The notes under the pieces were generated by a model. That model ran no database searches. It was not told the DNA's origin and saw only the letters and a program-made list of their open reading frames with translations. Source: Impatiens glandulifera (taxonomy: Eukaryota > Streptophyta > Magnoliopsida > Ericales > Balsaminaceae). From it: a DNA stretch of 64,000 nt. Positions 56,642 to 64,000 of this stretch are shown here, in pieces. Both the position numbers and the translations under genes were made by a program. Where the stretch lies: positions 143,521,913-143,585,912 of the forward strand of contig NC_061862.1 in the NCBI RefSeq assembly GCF_907164915.1, read 5' to 3'. Position 1 is the first letter of the stretch, and every line of letters starts with the position of its first letter.

Positions 56642-57980
56642 GATGCTTAATTTTGAAATTGTCCGGATTGTCGGGTCGAGAGCTGTGGTTAATTTGGATA
56701 TATATGTGAGAGTAAATGGATACTTGGGTCGGATTGTGGGTTGACCCGCCTATAAACTTAAAACGGTTAAAAATAAAATAAAAAATGCTATAGGTATGGT
56801 TCGAACTCGCAACCTAACAAAACAAGTTCAATTCTTTAACCAACTAGGCTAATAACATTTTAAATTTTAAATTCAACACCAAATTTGATGAACGCGGAAC
56901 GTTGTAACAATATAAGTTCAACTTTTTAATTAACTAATCTATATATATATAATGATGCTTAATTTTGAAAGTGTCCGGATTGTCGGGTCGAGAGCTGTGG
57001 TTAATTTGGATATATATGTGAGGTATGGTTCGAACTTGCAACCTAACAAAACAAGTACAACTCTTTAACCAACCAGGCTAATAAGGTTTTATATTTGGGT
57101 CGGATTGTGGGTTGACCCGCCCATAAACATTTTTACCGTAATATTTTTTTCACGATTTTTTTATATTATTACTCGTGCAAATGCACGGGAGAATGCTATT
57201 TAAACTAATTCCATTAATGAATGGAAATAAGATTTTGAATAAATAAAATCAAATAAAATTCACACAAATTCAAACGTGAATTAACGGCGAATTTAATCCA
57301 AATTATAATTAAATAATAATTATTTAATTAATATTTAATGCCTAATTAGAAAATTAAAGCATAATGTTATTATAAACATTTAACTTTAATTGACCTATTG
57401 GCTAACGTATATGCTCTTCAATTAGCTAGCATTGAATGTCTAACTATTTCAACAAATTAACATATATGCAACGATGTTGACTAGTTATGGACAAATTGAC
57501 AAATTAATGAGCAATATTCATTGCTAACAAATGTTTGGATGATTTTATTTGAAGGTTTAATTCTCAATAATATATACCCATTCTTTATTCATTTCACAAA
57601 ACCACTTCATCCTTGATTATTTTCTCACTCTAGAATTCTTAAAGCCTTCTTCTTATTTTGTGAGTGTTCTTCGAGTTCTTCGCTCGATATTTTCTGTTGA
57701 AACCTAGTGATAGTTCATGTATTTTATCAAGTTCGCTGTGTAGTGATTTCGGTGCTGAATCACTACTAGATTCGTTGTACCCTGAGAGACAACCATCTGT
57801 GATAAACTCCAGCACAAGGGGAGACAGTGAAACTGTTTTAAGGGAAATGTTCTAAGCACATGCCTCAAATCAACATTATATTTGGTGATTTCGTTCTTCT
57901 TTATATTTTATTTATTTCATTTATTTGTAACATCATTATATATATATTTTATATTTATTTAAAGACAAGATTATCTAACA
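56576..57980 (+). repeat. 5' LTR of the copia derivative, split by an insertion
   Basis: TGTTGGAA (56576-56583) resumes after the insertion as TTAAACTAATTCCATTAATG at 57199, colinear with 62859 onward. The likely end is TTATCTAACA at 57980. Without the insert the LTR is about 790 bp. A short frame at 57664-57855 is not a gene; it lies within LTR sequence. Confidence 0.75.
56584..57198 (+). mobile_element. Helitron-like insertion (family H tandem dimer) in the LTR
   Basis: The insert is absent from the other LTR, so its limits are known within a few bases. It begins with a TA tract (56584-56639). It holds two head-to-tail family H units (56640-56937 and 56938-57140; the second starts TCTATATATATATAATG) and ends with a short hairpin CGTGCAAATGCACG (57174-57187) and GGGAGAATGCTA. 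A TCTATATATA start and a 3' hairpin fit plant Helitrons, but the last bases are not a clean CTRR, so the class is not proven. Each unit also has a tRNA-like stretch on the minus strand (TTAGCCTAGTTGGTTAAAG, GAGTTCGAACC). Confidence 0.5.
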
Positions 57981-59601
57981 ATCTTAAAACAATTTCTTTG
58001 TGCTAAGCTATTTAAGAGCTTGCGCCATCAATTTTTTTTGTATTCGATGTTTCAAAAATTCGAGCTGCGGTGTTGTGAAAGAGATGATGCTCTTGAAAAA
58101 ATGAAATGATCTATCTTAAAGAATAAATAAAATCAACAAATAAAGATAAGTCTTTATTCTATATAAATATGTTGATTATTAACACATCTGTTCTTATGCT
58201 GTTAAAGCTTAATTTCATAAGCTTATATATTTTGATATAAAATTTTTCTAAAAAAACATTAATATGTATATTCATTATACAAATGTTATATAGAAAATAA
58301 ATTAGAACACAATAATTTAATTTGTTTGAGTTTTAATTAAAGATTTGTTTGGTTATTAAAATTATTAATAGTAATGAATGAAAATAAGAAAGTAACTAAT
58401 ATGTTAGCTTTCAATTTTCAAAAAATTAATGGTGTTAAAATTAATTATAATTGAAACATATGATTTCAGTTTTAAAATAATTAATTATAATATATATATA
58501 CATTATTAAATTAATCAAGCTTGATAATGAGAAGAATGTGATATTATGAATAATAACTAAGAAGAGATAATATATATATATATTGTCTTATATATATATA
58601 TATTACATTTTGATTACGATGTTAAGTTATCATTTTAAATGTGTATATATTCATTTATTGACAGAGTTTAGTCAAATATGAAGTATAATTTATCTCCGGA
58701 GAGAAGACAAAAGGTCGTAAAAGCAGTAGACCGATGAAATGGCGCATTGACACAATGGTTCAAAGTTCACATGTAATGGTACGTGGTGGAAGAGAGGTCC
58801 CCTGTTTGAATCCAACAGATGAGATGATTTCTTTTGTAGAAATCTGATGTGATAAAATGACATTAGTCATTTACGACGAAACTATTTCAATTTCTTGTGT
58901 AGAAATTATGAGATGAATGTGATAATCAATGATTTCTTTGTAGAAATTAGATTATGTTGAAATCATTACAATTTTTTATGTAGAAATTATGAGATGAATG
59001 AGGTAGTCAATGATTTCTTTATAGAAACCAGACTCGTTAAAATGACTATAGTCAATGATTTCTTTATAGAAATCAGACTCCAATAAATGACTATAGTCGT
59101 TGATATTGAAACATTCCAATTTCTTATGTAGAAATTATGAGATTAATGAGTGCCCATAACAGTGTCTTATCTAGAAATTTGATTTGTCAAAATGATTTTA
59201 ATGAATGTTATAATCATTCTAATTTCTTGTGTAGAAATTATGAAATGAATTGGGGGAACATAACGATTTTTTATGTAGAAATTTAAGTTGCTAAAATGAC
59301 TTTGTCATTTATATTTTGAAGCATTTTAATTTTTTTTATAGAACTTATATGATTAACCATTTAATAATAATTATAAAATGAATGTCATTTGTGTTAGAGT
59401 TCATTATATTAATGCGTTAAAAAAGTCGACTATGTGAGTCAAAATTATCATCGTAAAAATTATCTTGACGAGAACGATCTATTGAGATTTGGTTTGAGCA
59501 TTGTGGCTTCACGTGGATTATTGATAAAACACGATAATGTAATTACTTCGCTTAAGACATGATGTACATTTGTAGTTATATATTGTGTTGCTAAGTGATT
59601 G

Positions 59602-59604
<3 letters not shown>

Positions 59605-59636
<32 letters not shown>

Positions 59637-59697
59637 CATATATATTAGCTAATAATATGATAACTTGTGTTAATTCATATTATGTTTGATTAACTTG

Positions 59698-59736
<39 letters not shown>

Positions 59737-59750
59737 TATATATATATAAA
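59605..59750. repeat. Two (TA)n microsatellites
   Basis: TA tracts at about 59605-59635 and 59705-59748, flanking a 70-bp spacer, inside the copia derivative. Confidence 0.9.
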
Positions 59751-60141
59751 GATCATTGTATATGTATTTTATTTTAATAGAAAATTCTAAATTTTTTCAT
59801 TAAATCATTGTGTCTTTTGGTATACAATAACTCCTCTAGAAAGTTAAAAGAAATCATTAATTAAAAAATTGACAAATTGATGATATGAATTATTATTTAT
59901 TTTATATTTGATTAAAGATAAATGGTCAATTGATGTATTTTAGAAAGGTATTTGCTTAATGAAATATGAAGTAGTTATAGTATATATGACATATCATTTG
60001 ATTATGTTATTCGATTATATATTTGATATTCATGGTTCAATTTCATCATAAAGATTTGTTTAATTTGATGTTTTTAAAATCTAATAACTACAAGAAAAGT
60101 TGTGTTTGATTTGAGAAATAATGTGGCAAACGTGCCGATAT

Positions 60142-60833
60142 TAGGGGTGTTCAATATTTGGTCTGAACCAAATATCCGACCGACCGAATTCGAATAAACC
60201 AAATTCGAATTACATTTTCAGTTTTCGAATCGAATTTTAAATCAATTCAAATTTAAATACGGTTTTCGAGTTTAAATTTTAACTCGAAAACCAAACCAAA
60301 AACCGAATTCATTTTTATTATTTATTTTTATTATATATTATATAACTTATTACATATTATATATTAAATTATCATGGGCCTCCTACTAGATCCCTACATT
60401 AAATCCATAATCTCTCATTCATTTCCCCTTTCTCTAGCTGTCCACACCTTTTAACCGCCATATATTGTCGTCGTTGACACTGTTTTACTTTCGTCATTCA
60501 ATTGTTGAATATATATTAGCGTTAGTCACTAAGCTAAGTTTGCGTGATTTATATTTATTTTATAATTTAAGCAGATAAGATCTCTTTAACAACTTATTTA
60601 TTTTGTTAACTATTTAAAAAAATTATCTTATGGGTAGGTGATGTTCTATATTTGGTCTAAACCGATTATCCGACCAAATTTAAACCGAAATCGAATTCAC
60701 CGAATTCGAATAAACCGAATTTGAATTTATTCAAATCGGTTCGGTTTTCAAATTTGCTTAAAAAAAATAAAAATTCGAAGAACCCAAACCGTAAACTCGA
60801 ATAACCCGAAAACCGAACCAATGAACACCCTTA
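60142..60833. mobile_element. hAT-type MITE with perfect 8-bp target duplication
   Basis: Terminal inverted repeats TAGGGGTGTTCAATATTTGG (left) and TAAGGGTGTTCATTGGTTCGG (first bases, right end read inversely). The target duplication GCCGATAT lies at 60134-60141 and 60834-60841. The interior is rich in CGAATTCGAATAAACC words. A second copy of the left end (GATGTTCTATATTTGGTC, from about 60641) lies inside, so the element contains a partial duplication of itself. It encodes nothing. Confidence 0.92.
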
Positions 60834-62114
60834 GCCGATATTATGAGATACAAATGTGCAACCAATATAAATGTTTAAGCAGCTTTGACCAAAGATGCTT
60901 GAAACATTATGATTTCTTTTGTAGAAATCATATGACATGGTGAATATTTATTTGATTAAATATTCTAATTTCTTTTATAGAAATGAAGTGTTGAAATAAA
61001 TATTTTAGTTGATTAAATATTTTTAATTTTTTATGTAGAGATTATGTGAAGAATACTTTATATATGAATATACATTCTAATCTCTTATATAGAAATTATT
61101 TTTTATTCAATTAAATGTTTATAATATAGTTATCTTATTCATTGTGTGATAAGTAGAACAATTATTTTTTGTAAAAAATTGTGTGACAATTTCTTAATTA
61201 GAAATCATTGTTTTAAATTATATAAATGTGTATGATTTAAAAAATGGTATCAACACGAATGTTGGGGCAAATATTTTTATTAATAATTACACAAAAATAA
61301 TTGTGTATATTATGATAAATAAAATATAATTTATTGTTAGAGAAATATGTTCTCTACAAAAGATAAAGTTGTGCAACTTTATAAAAAGAAATAAAATAAC
61401 AAGAAAATATCTTGTTTGTATTTGCTGAGTTGGTGCTCAAATCGATATTTTAAATTTGAGGATTTTGAAATCAAGAAACGTGTCATATTTTGACATTACT
61501 TTCATAAAAATTTGAAGAATCAATGTCTTCAAAGGGATTTTATGAAATAAATGTAAATTAAAGTTTATAAAGTCTTGATATGACTTATAACAAATTTTAT
61601 AATAATGATATGAAAATTTGATCATAATTTTATTAAAAAGTGGATGTGACAATTATATATATCATGAAGACAATGAAAATTATTTCATTACGTGTCTTTT
61701 GTACGATATTTTTATCGTTGAAAATTACAATAAAAATAATTAAATCCATTAAGGATGTGAATTACACTACACGAAATATCATGTTGTTATCAAATGATAT
61801 ATTGATATTATTAAATAAAAGACTTTACGTCTAAAAGTAAATATGTTTACACTTAGAAGTGCAATCTACGTATGAAAATATTTTAAGAAAAAATTATGAT
61901 GGATAGATTAAACGTTATAATCTATATTTTTGACTTATGTTGAACATTAAAATATTTTTATGCAAAATATATAATCGTTTACACGAAGGAAGAATAGTTC
62001 AAACACACTTTGTCGACTAGTTAGCCAAGTAGACAATATTTTTATAAAAAAAATTAAATGATAAGCATGTACAAATGACTATGCTTCTTATTAGAATATG
62101 TTCCAAGGTTAATT

Positions 62115-62405
62115 AAGAATGTACCAACCGAAATTTCTAGTTATTGTGATAGTAATTTGAAATTGGACAAGCTTAGAGTCAATGAAAAGTCTAGAAATAC
62201 ACGTCTTAGACATAATGTCATTAGACTATACTCTCTAATGGAGTTATCAAATTTGTCTATGTAAGTCAAAGATAATATTTTGGATCCACTAATCAGATTA
62301 TTGAATAGAGAGATAGTATAAAGTCTTTTGAGACAATAGCCTACTATAAGTTGGTATGAAGGAAAACCCAACCTATGCAGACTAGAGCTCCCAAGAACTA
62401 GGTTC
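62115..62405 (+). pseudogene. Ty1/copia RNase H C-terminal relic
   Basis: In one plus-strand frame: YCDSNLKLDKLRVNEKSRN (about 62131-62187), then RHNVIRLYSLMELSNLSM and a stop, VKDNILDPLIRLLNRE, further stops. Order and wording match the end of copia RNase H (CDS, then R-H-N, then the K-D-N-x-A-D-P-L-T-K-G-L motif). At least three stops; the rest of pol is missing. This identifies the surrounding element as copia-derived. Confidence 0.75.
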
Positions 62406-62847
62406 AATGAGACAACCTAATTATACTAACTTGGAAAGTTATTATTGATGATTAATCCTATAACGAAAAATATATATTTTGACGAGGATAAGCATATCGA
62501 TTTTAATGATTCTTTACGAGCAAAGAGATCACCTATGTGAGAGAGAAGTGGGGCCGCTTCAAAAGAATTGCACGACTCAATTCTAGACTCTCTCATAGAA
62601 CCAGACGCGTGTTCCATGGCCAAAACTGACACAACCATGAGAGCTTGACATGTATCAGGGATAATTCTATGTGAAACTATATAATCGTTTACACAAATGG
62701 AAGAATAATTCAAGGACATTGAGTCTACTAATCGGCTAGTAAAGTTATATACTTTCATAAGGGAATGTTCAAAGGGTTACACCTACCTATCCTATGTACA
62801 ATTCAACTGTTGAACCTTTCACCGGGTTAATCTTTCAATTTCCATTA

Positions 62848-62858
62848 ATGTGGGGGAT
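62848..62858 (+). other. Polypurine tract before the copia 3' LTR
   Basis: TGTGGGGGAT directly before TGTTGG, the plus-strand primer site for a copia-type LTR. Confidence 0.7.
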
Positions 62859-63351
62859 TGTTGGAATTAAGCTAATTCCATTAATGAATGGAAATAAGAT
62901 TGTAAATAAATAAAATCAAATAAAATTCACACAAATTCAAACGTGAATTAACGGTGAATTTAATCCAAATTATAGTTAAATATTAATTATTTAATTAATA
63001 TTTAATGCCTAATTAAAAAAATTAAAACATAATGTTACGATAAACATATTTAACTTTAATTGGCCTATTGTCTAACCTATGGACTCTTCAATTAACTAGC
63101 AATGAATGTCTAACATTGTATTTCAACAAATTAACGTATAGGTAAAGATGTATTAGTTATGGACTAAATGACAAATTAATGAGCAATATTCATTGCTAAT
63201 AAACGTTTGGATGGTTTTATTTGAAGGTTTAGTTCTCATTAATATATACCCATTCTTTATTTATTTCACAAAAACACTTCATCCTTGATTATTTTTTCAC
63301 TTTAGAATTCCAAAGTCTTCTTCTTGTTTTGTGAGTGTTCTTCGAGTTCTT
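62859..63351 (+). repeat. 3' LTR of the copia derivative, truncated
   Basis: Colinear with 57199-57690 of the 5' LTR up to GTGTTCTTCGAGTTCTTC, then abruptly different at about 63352. About 290 bp of the LTR (present at 57691-57980) are missing or displaced beyond the window. Confidence 0.8.
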
Positions 63352-64000
63352 CTATCACACCCAAAAATTCATTTCAAATCGATTATCTCCGGTCCTGGCC
63401 AAAACCAAGGACCCATGAAAAGCTGTGTTAGGACTGAGGAAAATCCGTGTCAAGACTGAGGAAAATCTATGTTAGGATTTAGGGAAATCTGAGTTAGGAC
63501 CGAGGGGGTCCGACCGAGTATATTTTGCTAACTCATGCTTCAGCCAACCCATAATTCTGCCACCTCATGCTTATTACACCTCATGCTTCTGCCACCTCAT
63601 GCACCACCTCATGCTTCATCCAACCCATAATTCAACAAACCCATACTTCAATAAACCCATACTTCTGCAACCTCATGCTTATGCCACCTCATGCTTCAAC
63701 CAACCCATACTTATGCCACCTCATGCTTCATCAACCCATACTATGACAAACCAATGACCAGTCCTCTTAATTATCAAATTATTCAACCCATACTATGACA
63801 AGCCAATGACCAGCCCTCTTCATTATAAAATTATTCAACCCATGCTATGACAAGCCAATGACCAACCCTCTTCATCATCAATTTATCCAACCCATGCTAT
63901 GACCAACATATGACCAGCCCTCTTCATCATCAATTTATCCAACCCATGTTATGACCAGCTCTCTTCATCATCAATTTATCTAACCAATGCTATGGCAAGG
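63352..64000 (+). repeat. Unidentified element start with three tandem arrays, runs off the window
   Basis: Opens TATCACACCCAAAAATTC, possibly a gypsy LTR start lacking its first base(s). Then come a 27-bp repeat (GTGTTAGGACTGAGGAAAATC, 63423-63510), a short-unit array (CACCTCATGCTTCTGC / AACCCATACTTC, 63525-63725), and a roughly 55-65-bp array (AACCCATGCTATGAC-AAGCCAATGACC, CCTCTTCATCATCAATTTATC) to the end. No gene. Confidence 0.75.

Larger units (their letters stand above)
58826..61205 (+). repeat. Array of about 16 short palindromes (ATTTCT-loop-AGAAAT)
   Basis: The hairpin motif (G/A)ATTTCTT-T-GT-AGAAAT(C/T) recurs near 58826, 58889, 58931, 58972, 59009, 59057, 59119, 59165, 59222, 59264, 59328, 60911, 60969, 61027, 61080 and 61191. 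Spacing is mostly 37-65 bp, and TATGAGATGAATG or TGACTATAGTCAATG lies between. The gap at 60142-60833 is a later MITE. No coding frame. Confidence 0.85.
56576..63351 (+). mobile_element. LARD-like non-coding Ty1/copia derivative
   Basis: Two related terminal segments beginning TGTTGGAATT (56576 and 62859) define LTRs. The second is preceded by a purine tract ATGTGGGGGAT. The about 4.9-kb interior has no intact frame, only a decayed copia RNase H tail near the 3' LTR and a long non-coding domain with repeated short palindromes. The LTRs are clearly more diverged than those of the 11.4-kb element, so this copy is older. It carries later insertions in the 5' LTR (56584-57198) and interior (60142-60833), and its 3' LTR is cut at 63351. 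No standard primer-binding site was recognised after the 5' LTR. Confidence 0.75.

Noticed and set aside
56532..56744. Frame containing a long Ile-Tyr repeat
   Set aside because: It is the (TA)n microsatellite read as codons.
57664..57855. 63-codon frame in the copia-type LTR
   Set aside because: Lies within the 5' LTR; not a gene.
62141..62758. Two minus-strand frames of 88 and 110 codons
   Set aside because: The first is antisense to the copia RNase H relic; the second lies in the retroelement 3' sequence before the LTR. No family match.

Overview
This is nuclear DNA from a flowering plant, almost certainly a dicot. The genes have plant-type AT-rich introns with GT..AG borders. Recognisable products are plant families: an LSU (RESPONSE TO LOW SULFUR) protein, an XRN-type 5'-3' exoribonuclease, a late-embryogenesis-abundant-like protein of the At5g17165 type and a DUF1218 membrane protein. 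The rest is transposable elements, their tandem-repeat derivatives and very AT-rich spacer. I cannot name the species.

Layout. 1-6.05 kb: the 3' end of a decayed Ty3/gypsy element of the Tat/Ogre lineage (integrase relic), then a long 3' region made of four unrelated tandem arrays (about 108, 120, 69/207 and 47 bp units), then its 3' LTR. 7.14-10.89 kb: a complete-length but broken Ac-like hAT transposon with a perfect 8-bp target duplication. 11.37-14.74 kb: a young non-autonomous Ty3/gypsy element of TR-GAG type (two LTRs about 97% identical by eye, PBS, gag, protease, PPT) that lost reverse transcriptase, RNase H and the integrase core; it sits in an older LTR relic. 17.05-17.40 kb: a fold-back element. 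17.63-17.97 kb (-): the LSU-like gene, with a 0.9-kb tandem duplication upstream. 20.4 kb: a promoter-like TGACGTCA/TATA cluster with no visible gene. 21-24.5 kb: degenerate duplicated sequence holding a hAT-type MITE.

25.0-35.9 kb (+): a 23-exon XRN gene that I could splice into one 1174-codon frame. All seven catalytic acidic residues are present. The CCHC zinc knuckle is missing, and the C-terminal tail is a novel Lys-rich tandem repeat. 36.7-38.25 kb (-): a two-exon LEA-like gene, convergent with XRN. 43.3-45.7 kb: a degenerate minisatellite. 47.3-48.9 kb (-): a three-exon DUF1218 gene. 49-53.3 kb: an extremely AT-rich block with a roughly 450-bp satellite and long TA tracts.

53.5-56.6 kb: a minus-strand LTR relic with its repeat-rich 3' region. 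56.58-63.35 kb: a large non-coding Ty1/copia derivative (LARD-like). It is bounded by related LTRs, keeps a decayed RNase H tail, and carries about 16 regularly spaced short palindromes. A Helitron-like dimer sits in its 5' LTR and a hAT MITE with a perfect 8-bp target duplication sits in its interior. Its 3' LTR is cut at 63.35 kb by further repeats.

The four host genes do not form a pathway or operon. The most unusual items are the XRN tail and lost zinc knuckle, the palindrome array of the LARD, and the 69-bp array that is open in 23-codon steps on the antisense strand.
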